From Marinobacterium stanieri (GTDB lineage Bacteria > Pseudomonadota > Gammaproteobacteria > Pseudomonadales > Balneatricaceae), in assembly GCF_900155945.1 (NCBI RefSeq), contig NZ_FTMN01000011.1:84933-148932 (forward strand): DNA of 64,000 bases, in the 5' to 3' direction. The notes under the pieces were generated by a model, which was not told where the DNA came from, ran no database searches, and saw only the letters and a list, made by a program, of their open reading frames with translations. Numbering within the stretch: position 1 is the first letter of the stretch; every line of letters starts with the position of its first letter. Shown one piece after another: positions 1-9,498 of this stretch. The position numbers and the translations under genes are program-made.

Positions 1-597
1 GCCTGCATTCAGTATCTGCTGCGCCAGCCGCGCGTTGCGCCTTGGATAGACCTGGTCCAGTCCGGTGCCGACCACCGCCAGCGTTGGCTGTGCATGGTCA
101 ACACACCCGCGATGCACCTCCGCATCGATACCCAGAGCCAGCCCGCTGATCGGCATAATGCCAACCTGACTCAGGGCCGCGGCAAAATCATAAGCCAGGC
201 GCAGGCCGGGGCGGCTGGCATTGCGACTGCCGACGATACCGAGCATGGGGCGCGCCAGAGCATCCAGATCACCCTGACACCAGAGTACCAGTGGCGGGTC
301 CGGAATTTCGCGCAGCAGTGGCGAATAGAGGGGATGACTGGGCGTCAGTAAACTCCAGCCGTTATCATGGGCCTGCTGAACAAGGCTGTCGGCTCGTTGT
401 TGAAGTTCGCCGCCGCGTTGAAAGTCATGGAGGGCATCGAGCGTCTGTCGACGCAGGCGCACATGCGCCGGAAGACCACATTCACCTCGCAGCAACTGTG
501 GCAGGGAGACGCCTTCCTGGCTTAATCGGGTTGCTGTTGCCGGACCCAGGCCCGGCAACAGGCCGGCGGCGATCCATTCCCTTGGATCACCGTGCAT
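1..597 (-). CDS. dprA: DNA processing protein DprA, N-terminal part (cut by window edge)
   Basis: DprA (Smf) loads RecA on single-stranded DNA during natural transformation. Translating the minus strand from an ATG whose first base is 597 gives 199 uninterrupted codons that run off the window start. Rossmann-fold signatures are visible: IVGSRNAS at about residues 121-128, SGLALGIDAEVHRG at 151-164 and VVGTGLDQVYPRRN at 175-188. Residues 1-60 hold a helix-hairpin-helix-like segment (GLLPGLGPATATRL). It lies just downstream of the LysM gene on the same strand with a 14-base gap, an arrangement common in gammaproteobacteria. The C-terminal winged-helix part is outside the window. Confidence 0.95.
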   Translation of the reverse strand, partial: MHGDPREWIAAGLLPGLGPATATRLSQEGVSLPQLLRGECGLPAHVRLRRQTLDALHDFQRGGELQQRADSLVQQAHDNGWSLLTPSHPLYSPLLREIPDPPLVLWCQGDLDALARPMLGIVGSRNASRPGLRLAYDFAAALSQVGIMPISGLALGIDAEVHRGCVDHAQPTLAVVGTGLDQVYPRRNARLAQQILNAG

Positions 598-611
598 TGC
601 ATTATCCTGTG

Positions 612-1634
612 TTAAGGCTGGTGCAGGCTGTCACCCACTGAAATAACGTTGGTGGCATCCATCACCAGACCGTAACTGACGCGTTCAAAGGTCTTGAACA
701 CCATCAGTTCACCGGCGTGCTCATCCGGCAACTTAACCATTTCACCGTTAACCGGGTCTTTTACCATCTCGCCTTTCTTGTAGATGGCAAACACGTGACC
801 GGGCTCAACACCTTCCTGGTCACCGAAGCTCAGTGCTACCGCATCGAACTGACCGATCTTGGCCACGCCACCCAATACATCGATGATCAGCGCATCTTCA
901 ATGGCCGGACCCGGCTTCGGATAAAACACCGATTCAATGCGCGAGGTATCGTTGGGCAGCAGACGGTCGCGGGTACGTACTTCTTCGCGGGTTTTGGTCA
1001 GGTCAAGCGTCAGGATGTCGCCTTCTTCGGCTCTTACCAGTGCATCCGCTACTTTATAAAGTTCATAACCCAACAGCTCACCGGTCACCGGATGGGTGTA
1101 CTGGCGTGCCGGACGGTACAGGCTCTGCTGATCGATATCCTCGTCGATACGCTGACCACGGGCATAGACACGATCACCGGCACCGGCAATGATGCTTTCA
1201 TTACGGCCACCGATAACATACGGCGCAGTAATCAGGGTATCGTCCTGCACCACACGGTTTTCATTCAGGAAGCTGGAGATATCACGCAACGGAATCGCCG
1301 GTATCGGCTGTTCCAATTGCTGAACGCGTACCTGTGGCGACAGTTTGCGTACGCCACGACGCAGGCTCAAACGGGGTTGGCCGTCGACCCAGGTCAGGTA
1401 AATCACGTCACCAGGATAGATCAGGTGCGGGTTATCGATCTGCGGGTTGACGTTCCAGACTTCTGGCCAACGCCAGGGGCTGCGCAAAAAGCGGCCCGAA
1501 ATATCCCACAGGGTATCGCCCTTAACCACTACGTACTCGGTCGGATGACCCTCCTGCAACTGCACACGATCCGCGTTGGCGGCACCGGCCCAGAGCAGAC
1601 AGCCCCCGATCAAGCCATACAGCACTCCTCTCAT
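612..1634 (-). CDS. Exported LysM-domain protein
   Basis: A 340-residue protein with an N-terminal signal peptide (hydrophobic residues 5-20, cleavage after ANA near residue 21). One LysM peptidoglycan-binding domain follows at about residues 33-80, with the typical YVVVKGDTLWDISGRFL and WNVNPQIDNPHLIYPGDVIYL elements. The remaining 250 residues are conserved in the family next to dprA/def but have no defined enzymatic role that I can name. It is probably periplasmic and cell-wall associated. It is divergent from def and probably co-transcribed with dprA. Confidence 0.9.
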   Translation of the reverse strand: MRGVLYGLIGGCLLWAGAANADRVQLQEGHPTEYVVVKGDTLWDISGRFLRSPWRWPEVWNVNPQIDNPHLIYPGDVIYLTWVDGQPRLSLRRGVRKLSPQVRVQQLEQPIPAIPLRDISSFLNENRVVQDDTLITAPYVIGGRNESIIAGAGDRVYARGQRIDEDIDQQSLYRPARQYTHPVTGELLGYELYKVADALVRAEEGDILTLDLTKTREEVRTRDRLLPNDTSRIESVFYPKPGPAIEDALIIDVLGGVAKIGQFDAVALSFGDQEGVEPGHVFAIYKKGEMVKDPVNGEMVKLPDEHAGELMVFKTFERVSYGLVMDATNVISVGDSLHQP

Positions 1635-1717
1635 CGCTCAACTCCCTTGTCTTGTTCCGGCCTTGGACCACCCGACCCTTAAGGTCCCCAAAGCAATGCA
1701 TTAGGCACGTTATTCAG

Positions 1718-1723
1718 TATAAT
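1718..1723 (+). promoter_or_regulatory. Likely -10 element of the def promoter
   Basis: A perfect TATAAT lies 65 bases before the def start, in the 153-base divergent gap between the LysM gene and def. No good -35 hexamer stands at 16-18 bases upstream, so the promoter call rests on the -10 and on its place. Confidence 0.45.
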
Positions 1724-1787
1724 GAGGGTAGCTCATTTATTTTGCCACCAAATGGTCGGAATTTAACCTCCGAAAAAGCATATACCT

Positions 1788-2303
1788 ATGGCCAAGCTCA
1801 ATATTCTCGAATTCCCTGACCCGCGTCTAAGAACCATCGCTGAACCGGTGGAGCAAGTTGACGACGAAATCCGCAAAATCGTGGATGACATGTTCGAAAC
1901 TATGTACGACGCGCCCGGAATTGGCCTGGCTGCGACCCAGGTAAACGTACACAAGCGCATCGTGACCATCGACATTTCCGAAGAGGGCAATGACCCCCTG
2001 GTCATGATCAACCCCGAATTTACCGTCCTTCAGGATGAACTCGAGGAAATGCAGGAAGGTTGCCTGTCGGTTCCCGGTTTTTATGAAGAGGTAAAGCGCC
2101 CCAATCGCATTTTGCTCAAGGCGCTGGATCGAGACGGCAACCCCTACGAACTGGAAGCCGAGGGCCTGCTGGCCGTTTGCATTCAGCACGAACTGGATCA
2201 CCTCAACGGCAAGCTCTTTGTCGATTATCTGACCGCTCTCAAGCGCAACCGCATCCGCGGCAAGCTGGAGAAAAAGCACCGCCTGGAATCACAGCAGGCC
2301 TGA
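1788..2303 (+). CDS. def: Peptide deformylase
   Basis: Removes the formyl group from the N-terminal methionine of new proteins, using a bound Fe2+ or Zn2+. The 171-residue length is normal. All three family motifs are present: GIGLAATQ at residues 44-51, EGCLS at 90-94 (metal ligand Cys92) and HELDH at 134-138 (metal ligands His134 and His138, catalytic Glu135). It is followed by fmt, which makes the formyl group this enzyme removes, but a strong hairpin separates the two genes. Confidence 0.99.
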   Translation: MAKLNILEFPDPRLRTIAEPVEQVDDEIRKIVDDMFETMYDAPGIGLAATQVNVHKRIVTIDISEEGNDPLVMINPEFTVLQDELEEMQEGCLSVPGFYEEVKRPNRILLKALDRDGNPYELEAEGLLAVCIQHELDHLNGKLFVDYLTALKRNRIRGKLEKKHRLESQQA

Positions 2304-2318
2304 GCCGCTGGTCACTAG

Positions 2319-2347
2319 AACAGGTTTGCAGATGCAAACCTGTTTTT
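2319..2347 (+). terminator. Rho-independent terminator-like hairpin between def and fmt
   Basis: An 11-base perfect stem (AACAGGTTTGC paired with GCAAACCTGTT) with a 4-base loop is followed by a short run of T. It begins 15 bases after the def stop codon and ends 16 bases before the fmt start, so it may act as a terminator or attenuator within the def-fmt unit. Confidence 0.7.
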
Positions 2348-2363
2348 GTATGGAGCCTACCTG

Positions 2364-3314
2364 ATGAGTCAGACCCCTCTGCGTATTATTTTTGCCGGCA
2401 CACCCGATTTCGCAGCGTCCAGCCTGGCGGCTGTTCTGGCCAGCGAACATGACGTGGTGGCCGTGTATACCCAACCAGACCGGCCTGCCGGTCGTGGCCG
2501 CAAATTACGCCCCAGCCCGGTAAAGAGCCTGGCCCTGGAGCACGACATTCCGGTGTATCAGCCTTTATCGTTGAAAGATGAAACCGAACAGCAGACGCTG
2601 GCAAGCCTCAATGCCGATCTGATGATCGTGGTCGCCTATGGCCTGATTTTGCCACAGGCAGTGCTGGATACGCCGCGACTGGGCTGCATTAACGTGCATG
2701 CCTCACTGCTGCCACGCTGGCGGGGCGCTGCGCCCATTCACCGGTCACTGCTTGCGGGTGACACACAAACAGGCATCACCATAATGCAGATGGATGCGGG
2801 GCTTGATACCGGCGACATGCTGAGCAAAGCCGTTTGCGATATTGAAAGCAGCGATACCAGTGGCAGCCTGCATGACCGCCTGGCAGACCTCGGCGCTCAG
2901 ACTTTGATCAGCACACTGGCACCACTGGCTGCAGGTGAACTGACCCCTGAAGTACAGGATGACAGCCAGGCAACCTATGCACACAAGCTGGAAAAGCGGG
3001 AAGGGCAGATCGACTGGACCCAGCCGGCCGCTGAAATTGCGCGTCGCATTCGTGGTTTCAACCCCTGGCCGGTGTGCTTCAGTGCACTTGAGGGCGATAA
3101 CCTGCGCATCTGGGCCGGTCACGCTGATGAACAGCCTACTGATGCAGCTCCAGGTACCATTATGTCCGCCGATGCCGAGGGCATTCGCGTCGCAGCAGGC
3201 TCTGGCAGCGTTTATTTAACTGAACTACAGCTTCCCGGCGGCCGCCCGCAAACCGCCCGCAACCTATTGAATGCACACAGTGCCCGCCTGGCACCGGGAG
3301 TCACCCTTGGTTGA
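2364..3314 (+). CDS. fmt: Methionyl-tRNA formyltransferase
   Basis: Formylates initiator Met-tRNA using 10-formyltetrahydrofolate. The protein is 316 residues from the ATG at 2364, preceded by a GGAG at about 2353. An upstream in-frame ATG at 2346 lies in the terminator hairpin and lacks a ribosome-binding site. The N-terminal Rossmann fold begins IIFAGTPDFAASSL. The catalytic loop with NVHASLLPRWRGAAPIHR is present, and the C-terminal OB-like domain includes RIRGFNPWP. Its end overlaps the rsmB start by 8 bases. Confidence 0.98.
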   Translation: MSQTPLRIIFAGTPDFAASSLAAVLASEHDVVAVYTQPDRPAGRGRKLRPSPVKSLALEHDIPVYQPLSLKDETEQQTLASLNADLMIVVAYGLILPQAVLDTPRLGCINVHASLLPRWRGAAPIHRSLLAGDTQTGITIMQMDAGLDTGDMLSKAVCDIESSDTSGSLHDRLADLGAQTLISTLAPLAAGELTPEVQDDSQATYAHKLEKREGQIDWTQPAAEIARRIRGFNPWPVCFSALEGDNLRIWAGHADEQPTDAAPGTIMSADAEGIRVAAGSGSVYLTELQLPGGRPQTARNLLNAHSARLAPGVTLG

Positions 3315-4635
3315 GTCAATCAATGTGCGTGCCCTGGCAGCTCAGGTGCTGGCACCTCTATTGCGCCAGCACGGCTCTCTGAGTACCCACCTACCGGCAC
3401 ACCTGGCGCACTGCCCTGAACGTGATCGCGCACTGCTGCAGCAACTTTGCTACGGCACCATGCGCGAACTGTTTCGCCTTGAGCAGCTTGCCAACCATTT
3501 TCTGCGCAAGCCCTTCAAACAGCAGGACCTGGATATCCATGCGCTGCTGCTGATCGGCCTTTGGCAGCTGCGTTCCAGCCGCATTCCGGCACATGCGACG
3601 CTGAACGAAACCGTTGATGCCTGTGCTGCACTGAACAAGCCCTGGGCGAGCAAGCTGCTCAACGCCATTCTGCGCCGCTACCAGCGCGAGCAGAAGCAGG
3701 CTGAAGAAGCACTGGCGCAAGATCCTGCCTTTCAGTGGAACCACCCTCAGTGGATGATCAGCAAACTGCAGCCCAACTGGCCGGAGCATTGGCAGAGCAT
3801 CCTGCAGGCCAACGATCAGCAGGCGCCGATGACACTCCGCGTTAATAAGCGCTTACTTACTCGCGAAAAGGCTCTGCAAAAGCTGCAAGAGGCAGATATT
3901 CCCGCAGCGGCCTGCCAGTTCAGTGATGATGGTATTGGGCTGGACTCACCCTGTGATGTCAGCGCCTTGCCCGGTTTCGCCGAGGGGGAGTTGAGCGTTC
4001 AGGATGAAGCGGCGCAGTTGGCTGCCGGTCTTCTGGCTGCCGAAAACGGCCAGCGCGTCCTGGATGCCTGTGCAGCCCCGGGCGGCAAGCTTTGCCACCT
4101 GCTGGAGCAGAACACGCACTTGCAGGATGTCATTGCCGTCGAGCTGGAGCCGGAACGGGGACAGCGAATTCACGACAACCTGCACCGCCTGGGTCTGCAG
4201 CTGGGTTGCGAAGTGCTGACCGCTGATGCCAGCAGCCAGGATTGGTGGGATGGGCAACTGTTCGATCGTATCCTGATCGACGCGCCCTGCAGCGGAACGG
4301 GCGTGATTCGCCGTCATCCCGACATCAAGCTCTTGCGTCGCGGTGAAGATATCGCTGCACTGGCCAGCGTACAGCTCAGCATTCTCAATAACCTCTGGTC
4401 CATGCTGCAGCCGGGTGGACGCCTGGTGTACGCCACCTGTTCCATCTTTGGACAAGAGAATGAACGGGTGATTGAGCGCTTCATCAAGCAGCATCCCGAC
4501 GCCATCCATCAGCCGATCGATGCCCCCTGGGGCGAAGCACGTCCCTTCGGCCGCCAGCTGTTCCCGCAGCCTGACGGCCATGATGGTTTCTACTATGCCG
4601 TACTGGACAAACAGGTAGACGACAAACTCGCATGA
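3307..4635 (+). CDS. rsmB: 16S rRNA m5C967 methyltransferase RsmB
   Basis: Methylates C967 of 16S rRNA with S-adenosylmethionine. The N-terminal third is NusB-like (RNA binding) and the C-terminal part is the Rossmann methyltransferase. Visible motifs are DACAAPGGK (SAM), [15 protein letters not shown] (motif IV cysteine) and ATCSIF (motif VI catalytic cysteine). I chose the TTG at 3307 because GGAG lies 6 bases upstream and the resulting start ([14 protein letters not shown]) aligns with the usual N-terminus; an ATG at 3271 is deep inside fmt. The gene overlaps fmt by 8 bases and trkA by 4, so fmt-rsmB-trkA are translationally coupled. Confidence 0.96.
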   Translation: MVESINVRALAAQVLAPLLRQHGSLSTHLPAHLAHCPERDRALLQQLCYGTMRELFRLEQLANHFLRKPFKQQDLDIHALLLIGLWQLRSSRIPAHATLNETVDACAALNKPWASKLLNAILRRYQREQKQAEEALAQDPAFQWNHPQWMISKLQPNWPEHWQSILQANDQQAPMTLRVNKRLLTREKALQKLQEADIPAAACQFSDDGIGLDSPCDVSALPGFAEGELSVQDEAAQLAAGLLAAENGQRVLDACAAPGGKLCHLLEQNTHLQDVIAVELEPERGQRIHDNLHRLGLQLGCEVLTADASSQDWWDGQLFDRILIDAPCSGTGVIRRHPDIKLLRRGEDIAALASVQLSILNNLWSMLQPGGRLVYATCSIFGQENERVIERFIKQHPDAIHQPIDAPWGEARPFGRQLFPQPDGHDGFYYAVLDKQVDDKLA

Positions 4636-6008
4636 AGATCATTATCCTGGGCGCCGGCCAGGTCGGTGGCTCACTCGCCGAACACCTGGCCAACGAAGCC
4701 AACGACATCACTGTGATCGATACCAATGGCGCACGCCTGCGCGAACTGCAGGACCGCCTCGATATCCGCACGGTAGAAGGCAAAGCCTCCTACCCAAGTG
4801 CTCTGGATCAGGCTGGTGCCCAGGACGCCGACATGCTGATTGCTGTGACCAACAGCGATGAAGTCAACATGATCGCCTGTGAGGTGGCGCGCAGCCTGTT
4901 CAACATCCCCACCAAGATTGCCCGTGTACGAGAGCATGATTACCTGCAGCGGGATCATGCCATTTTCAGTGACAAGGGCATTCCGGTGGATGTTTTGATC
5001 AGCCCCGAGGAACTGGTAACTCAGCACATCAAGCGCATGATCCAGTACCCCGGTGCGCTGCAGGTGCTCGACTTTGCTTCCGGCCAGGCCCAGCTGGTGG
5101 CGGTAAAGGCCTACTATGGCGGACCGCTGGTCGGGCGCGAAATTTCTTTCCTGCGCTCTCACATGCCCAATATCGATACCCGCGTCGCGGCCATCTTCCG
5201 TCAGGATCATCCAATGATCCCGAAAGGGGATACGGTCATCGAAGCCGATGATGAAGTGTTCTTTATTGCCGCCCGACGCGATATCCGTGCCGTAATGAGC
5301 GAGCTGCGCCGTCTGGACCGTTCCTATAAACGCATCATCATTGCCGGTGGCGGTAATATCGGTGCACGGCTGGCAGGCTCCCTGGAGCGGGACTATCAGG
5401 TCAAATTGATTGAGCGGGATCTGACCCGCTGCAATCTGCTGGCACGGAACCTGAACAACACCATCGTACTGCATGGCAGCGCCTCCGACCGTGACCTGCT
5501 GGTCGAAGAGAACATCGAAGACACCGATGTGTTCTGTGCGCTGACCAACGACGATGAAGCCAACATCATGGCTTCCATGCTGGCCAAGCGTTTGGGCGCA
5601 CGCACCGTGATGACCCTGATTAACAACCCGGCCTATGTTGACCTGGTGCAGGGCGGGGTGATCGACATCGCCATTTCACCGCAGCAGACCACAATTGGCG
5701 CACTGCTGACCCATGTACGCCGAGGCGATGTGGCGGCGGTGCACTCGTTGCGTCGCGGTGCTGCCGAAGCGCTGGAAGCCGTGGCACATGGTGACAAGCG
5801 CAGCTCACGCGTGGTTGGCCGTGCCATTGAAGAGATTGATCTGCCGCCCGGAACCACCATCGGCGCAATCATTCGCGGCAGCGAAGTACTCATCGCACAC
5901 GATGATCTTGTTATTGAAAACGACGACCATGTAATCCTGTTCCTGGTAGACAAGCGCCGCATTGCCGAGGTCGAGCGCCTGTTCCAGGTGGGTCTGACTT
6001 TCTTCTGA
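4632..6008 (+). CDS. trkA: Trk system potassium uptake protein TrkA
   Basis: Cytoplasmic regulatory subunit of the Trk potassium transporter. It is 458 residues long, the normal size, with two RCK halves. Each has a nucleotide-binding glycine motif ([13 protein letters not shown] near residue 6 and [14 protein letters not shown] near residue 238), each followed by a TrkA-C domain. Its ATG overlaps the rsmB stop (ATGA). The membrane partner trkH follows 10 bases later. Confidence 0.98.
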   Translation: MKIIILGAGQVGGSLAEHLANEANDITVIDTNGARLRELQDRLDIRTVEGKASYPSALDQAGAQDADMLIAVTNSDEVNMIACEVARSLFNIPTKIARVREHDYLQRDHAIFSDKGIPVDVLISPEELVTQHIKRMIQYPGALQVLDFASGQAQLVAVKAYYGGPLVGREISFLRSHMPNIDTRVAAIFRQDHPMIPKGDTVIEADDEVFFIAARRDIRAVMSELRRLDRSYKRIIIAGGGNIGARLAGSLERDYQVKLIERDLTRCNLLARNLNNTIVLHGSASDRDLLVEENIEDTDVFCALTNDDEANIMASMLAKRLGARTVMTLINNPAYVDLVQGGVIDIAISPQQTTIGALLTHVRRGDVAAVHSLRRGAAEALEAVAHGDKRSSRVVGRAIEEIDLPPGTTIGAIIRGSEVLIAHDDLVIENDDHVILFLVDKRRIAEVERLFQVGLTFF

Positions 6009-6018
6009 GGCTCTGTCG

Positions 6019-7467
6019 ATGCACTTTCAAGTGATTCTGCGCATTCTGGGTATTCTGCTGATGATCTTCAGCATTACCCAGCTGCCGCCGCTACTGGTCT
6101 CTGCCTACTACCAGGACAACACCCACTGGGCCTTTATTACCGCCTTCATCATCACGCTGACTACCGGCTTTATTATCTGGGTACCGGTGTACGCCGTGCG
6201 TCAGGAGCTGAGTATTCGCGACGGTTTTCTTGTCACGGTGCTGTTCTGGACGGTACTGGGGGTGTTCGGTTCGTTGCCGTTGATGCTATCGGAACAGCCC
6301 GGACTCAGCGGCGTCGATGCCGTTTTCGAGTCCATATCCGGCCTGACGACGACCGGGGCAACGGTCATGACAGGGCTGGACCAGCTGCCGCACTCCATTC
6401 TCTACTACCGCCAGCAGCTCCAGTGGCTGGGCGGTATGGGTATCATCGTACTGGCCGTGGCTATTCTGCCCATGCTCGGTATCGGGGGGATGCAGCTGTA
6501 TCGTGCTGAAGCGCCTGGGCCGGTGAAGGACAACAAGCTGACGCCACGCATCACGGAAACGGCCAAGGCACTCTGGTATATCTACCTGTCCCTGACCATC
6601 GCCTGTGCCGCCGCATACTGGCTGGCGGGCATGACGCCCTTTGACGCTATTGGTCACAGCTTCTCGACGGTCGCCATCGGCGGGTTTTCTACCCATGACG
6701 CCAGCATCGGCTACTTCAATAACCCCACCATCGAGATGATCGCCATCTTCTTCATGGTGATTGCCGGCATCAACTTTGGCCTGCACTTTTTTGCCTGGCG
6801 TCATCACACGCTGCTGCACTATCTGCAGGATCCGGAGGTACGTTTTTACCTGTCGCTGCTGGGCCTGATCACGCTGTTGACGCTGTTCGTACTGGTGATC
6901 ACCGAAACCTATCCAGCCGTTGAGTCGCTGCGCAAGGCTGCCTTTATGGTGGTATCGGTTGCTACGACCACCGGCTTTGCCACCGCAGACTTCGCCCACT
7001 GGCCCGCCATGCTGCCCTTTATGCTTTTTGTACTGGCCTTTGTCGGCGGTTGTGCCAGCTCCACGGCGGGTGGCATGAAAGCGATCCGCATCCTGTTGAT
7101 CCTGAAGCAGGGCTACCGCGAGATTCTGCGCCTGATTCACCCCAACGCGGTGATCCCGGTCAAACTGGGGCAGCGACCCATTTCAGACCGAATTCTGCAG
7201 GCGGTCTGGGGCTTCTTCTCGGTCTATCTGATCGTATTTGTGGTGATGCTGTTGGCGTTGCTGGCCACGGGTCTGGATCAGGTCACGGCCTGGTCAGCGA
7301 TCGGTGCCACATTGAACAACCTGGGCCCGGGCCTGGGAGATGTCTCGGCGCATTTCGGCGGCCTCAATGAGACCGCCAAATGGATTCTGTGCTTTGCCAT
7401 GTTGCTGGGGCGATTGGAGGTGTTCACCATGCTGGTCCTGTTCACCCCCGCCTTCTGGCGCCGCTGA
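6019..7467 (+). CDS. trkH: Trk system potassium uptake protein TrkH
   Basis: Potassium-translocating membrane subunit, 482 residues with about ten to twelve hydrophobic segments and four pore loops. The selectivity-filter glycines can be seen in TTGATVMTGL, VAIGGFSTHDA, TTTGFATADF and NNLGPGLGDV. It sits directly after trkA. Its stop codon touches the stop codon of the convergent acyltransferase gene with no gap and no hairpin between them. Confidence 0.98.
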   Translation: MHFQVILRILGILLMIFSITQLPPLLVSAYYQDNTHWAFITAFIITLTTGFIIWVPVYAVRQELSIRDGFLVTVLFWTVLGVFGSLPLMLSEQPGLSGVDAVFESISGLTTTGATVMTGLDQLPHSILYYRQQLQWLGGMGIIVLAVAILPMLGIGGMQLYRAEAPGPVKDNKLTPRITETAKALWYIYLSLTIACAAAYWLAGMTPFDAIGHSFSTVAIGGFSTHDASIGYFNNPTIEMIAIFFMVIAGINFGLHFFAWRHHTLLHYLQDPEVRFYLSLLGLITLLTLFVLVITETYPAVESLRKAAFMVVSVATTTGFATADFAHWPAMLPFMLFVLAFVGGCASSTAGGMKAIRILLILKQGYREILRLIHPNAVIPVKLGQRPISDRILQAVWGFFSVYLIVFVVMLLALLATGLDQVTAWSAIGATLNNLGPGLGDVSAHFGGLNETAKWILCFAMLLGRLEVFTMLVLFTPAFWRR

Positions 7468-8373
7468 TTACTTATAGAAGCGCGGCTCATCTTTACTGGG
7501 GCGAGTATTGAAACGGCGGTACTCCCACTGGTACTGCTCCGGAAAGTCTCGCACACAGGCTTCCATCGAGCGGTTCATGGCAGCAGCGGATAGTGCCAGA
7601 TCCTTGCTGTTGATGTCCCCTTCCGCTTCACGAAAGTAGAGATCAAACCCCTCTGCATCCGGCAGGCGCTTGCTGTACGCACAGAGCACTGTAGCGCCGG
7701 TTTGTGCCGCCAGTTGCGGTACCAGCTTCATGGTAAGGGCATCGATGCCAAAGAAGGGCGCATGAATACCGCCCTTACGGTCAGGCTCCTGGTCCGGCAG
7801 TATGCCCACCATTTCACCTTTCTTCAGTGCCTTCATCACCATACGAACCCCGCGACTGTCGGCTGGAGCCATCCGTGTTCCCAGGCGGGCACGCATCTTC
7901 TTGATCAGATCATCCATCAGTTTGAGGCGAGGGGGCTTGTACATCGCCGTAAACGGGTAGTGGTTAGCCAGGTAGAGATTGATCAGCTCCCAGTTACCCA
8001 AATGAGGAGCGATCAGAATAACGCCTTTGCCTCGTGCCTGGGCTTCCTGCAGTAACTCTTCCTTATGGATATTGCGTACCTTCTTCAAGGTTCGCTTCGA
8101 TGACCAGAACCAGGCCATTCCCATTTCACACATGACACTGCCGGTATGCTCCAGACTTTCCTTCATCAGTTTCTCCCGCTCTGCCTGCGGCAATTCCGGA
8201 AAGCACACATCGATATTGCGTCGTGTCTGACGCACCATCTGTGAACGCTCCCCCTTGTTCCAAAGGCGACGTCCCACCCAGCGACCCAAAGCCTGAGCTG
8301 CGCCCAGGGGCAATAATGACAACAGCCCCAGCAGCATAACCGCCAACAGCGATTTAATCAGTTTCACAGCCAA
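7468..8373 (-). CDS. LpxL/HtrB-family lipid A acyltransferase
   Basis: Late acyltransferase of lipid A synthesis (LpxL/LpxM family), transferring an acyl chain from acyl-ACP at the inner membrane. It has 301 residues, one N-terminal membrane anchor (residues 5-28), the catalytic H-x4-E motif in APHLGNWE, and the family blocks GVRMVMKALKKGE and GILPDQEP. The exact acyl site (LpxL versus LpxM) cannot be told from sequence alone. It is a single gene facing trkH. Confidence 0.92.
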   Translation of the reverse strand: MAVKLIKSLLAVMLLGLLSLLPLGAAQALGRWVGRRLWNKGERSQMVRQTRRNIDVCFPELPQAEREKLMKESLEHTGSVMCEMGMAWFWSSKRTLKKVRNIHKEELLQEAQARGKGVILIAPHLGNWELINLYLANHYPFTAMYKPPRLKLMDDLIKKMRARLGTRMAPADSRGVRMVMKALKKGEMVGILPDQEPDRKGGIHAPFFGIDALTMKLVPQLAAQTGATVLCAYSKRLPDAEGFDLYFREAEGDINSKDLALSAAAMNRSMEACVRDFPEQYQWEYRRFNTRPSKDEPRFYK

Positions 8374-8493
8374 GCTCCCTTCATTTACGCGTATGACTCA
8401 GGATTATAGTCAGTGCCGACACGGCGGTTAAGAGGGGAGGCTTTCACGCCAGATTTTCCCCTGAGGGTCAAGCTTTACCCCCTCCAAATCATG

Positions 8494-8499
8494 TATAAT
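8494..8499 (+). promoter_or_regulatory. Likely -10 element of the glyQS promoter
   Basis: A perfect TATAAT stands 31 bases before the glyQ ATG, in the 157-base gap after the divergent acyltransferase gene. The -35 is poor. The predicted leader would be only about 25 bases and no clear Shine-Dalgarno is visible. Confidence 0.5.
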
Positions 8500-8530
8500 T
8501 CGGCTCCTATTTCGACCACATTCAACAGCA

Positions 8531-9496
8531 ATGGTGATTTCTGTGACTGACAAGGTGACTCCAGACGTTAGCACATTCCAGGGACTGATCCTGGCCCTGC
8601 AACAATACTGGGCCGAACAGGGCTGTGTCATCGTGCAGCCACTGGACCTGGAGGTAGGTGCAGGGACCTTCCACCCGGCAACTTTCCTGCGGGCAATCGG
8701 ACCCGAGACCTGGCGCTCGGCCTACGTGCAGCCCAGCCGCCGTCCGACCGATGGCCGCTACGGCGACAACCCCAACCGCCTGCAGCATTATTACCAGTTC
8801 CAGACTGTACTCAAGCCTTCACCCGACAACATTCAGGAACTGTACCTGGGCTCGCTTGAGCGGCTGGGCATCGACCTGTCCGTGCACGACGTGCGCTTCG
8901 TAGAAGATAACTGGGAATCCCCGACACTGGGTGCCTGGGGACTGGGCTGGGAAGTCTGGCTCAACGGCATGGAGGTGACTCAGTTCACCTACTTCCAGCA
9001 AGCAGGTGGTCTTGAGTGCTACCCGGTGACCGGTGAAATCACCTACGGTCTGGAGCGTATCGCCATGTACCTGCAGGGCGTCGACAGCATCTATGACCTG
9101 ATCTGGACCCGCTACCCGGATGGCAGCGTTGTTACCTATGGCGATGTTTTCCACCAGAATGAAGTGGAAATGTCGACCTACAACTTCGAACACGCTGATG
9201 TACCGGCACTGTTCGGCAGCTTTGACCACTACGAGTCCGAGTGCCAGAAACTGCTGAAAGCCGGCCTGCCGTTGCCGGCCTACGAGATGGTGCTGAAGGC
9301 GTCACACACGTTCAACCTGCTGGACGCCCGCCACGCCATTTCCGTTACTGAACGCCAGCGCTACATCCTGCGTGTCCGCACTCTGGCGCGTGAAGTAGCC
9401 CACGCCTATTTCGAAGCCCGTCGCAAGCTCGGCTTCCCCCAGGCACCTGAAGCGATCCGTGCCGAAGTCCTGGCTGCCTGTGAGGAGGAGAAGTAA
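8531..9496 (+). CDS. glyQ: Glycyl-tRNA synthetase alpha subunit
   Basis: Class II aminoacyl-tRNA synthetase catalytic subunit of the alpha2beta2 bacterial type. It is 321 residues long and nearly collinear with the E. coli enzyme from [13 protein letters not shown] onward. The motifs [39 protein letters not shown] and [22 protein letters not shown] are clear. The extra 10-15 N-terminal residues make the start slightly uncertain; a GTG at 8543 is an alternative. glyS follows after 2 bases. Confidence 0.98.
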   Translation: MVISVTDKVTPDVSTFQGLILALQQYWAEQGCVIVQPLDLEVGAGTFHPATFLRAIGPETWRSAYVQPSRRPTDGRYGDNPNRLQHYYQFQTVLKPSPDNIQELYLGSLERLGIDLSVHDVRFVEDNWESPTLGAWGLGWEVWLNGMEVTQFTYFQQAGGLECYPVTGEITYGLERIAMYLQGVDSIYDLIWTRYPDGSVVTYGDVFHQNEVEMSTYNFEHADVPALFGSFDHYESECQKLLKAGLPLPAYEMVLKASHTFNLLDARHAISVTERQRYILRVRTLAREVAHAYFEARRKLGFPQAPEAIRAEVLAACEEEK

Positions 9497-9498
9497 TC

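Noticed and set aside
717..1682. 321-codon plus-strand frame over the LysM gene
   Set aside because: The minus-strand frame has a signal peptide and a LysM domain; the plus-strand frame shows neither and no ribosome-binding site.
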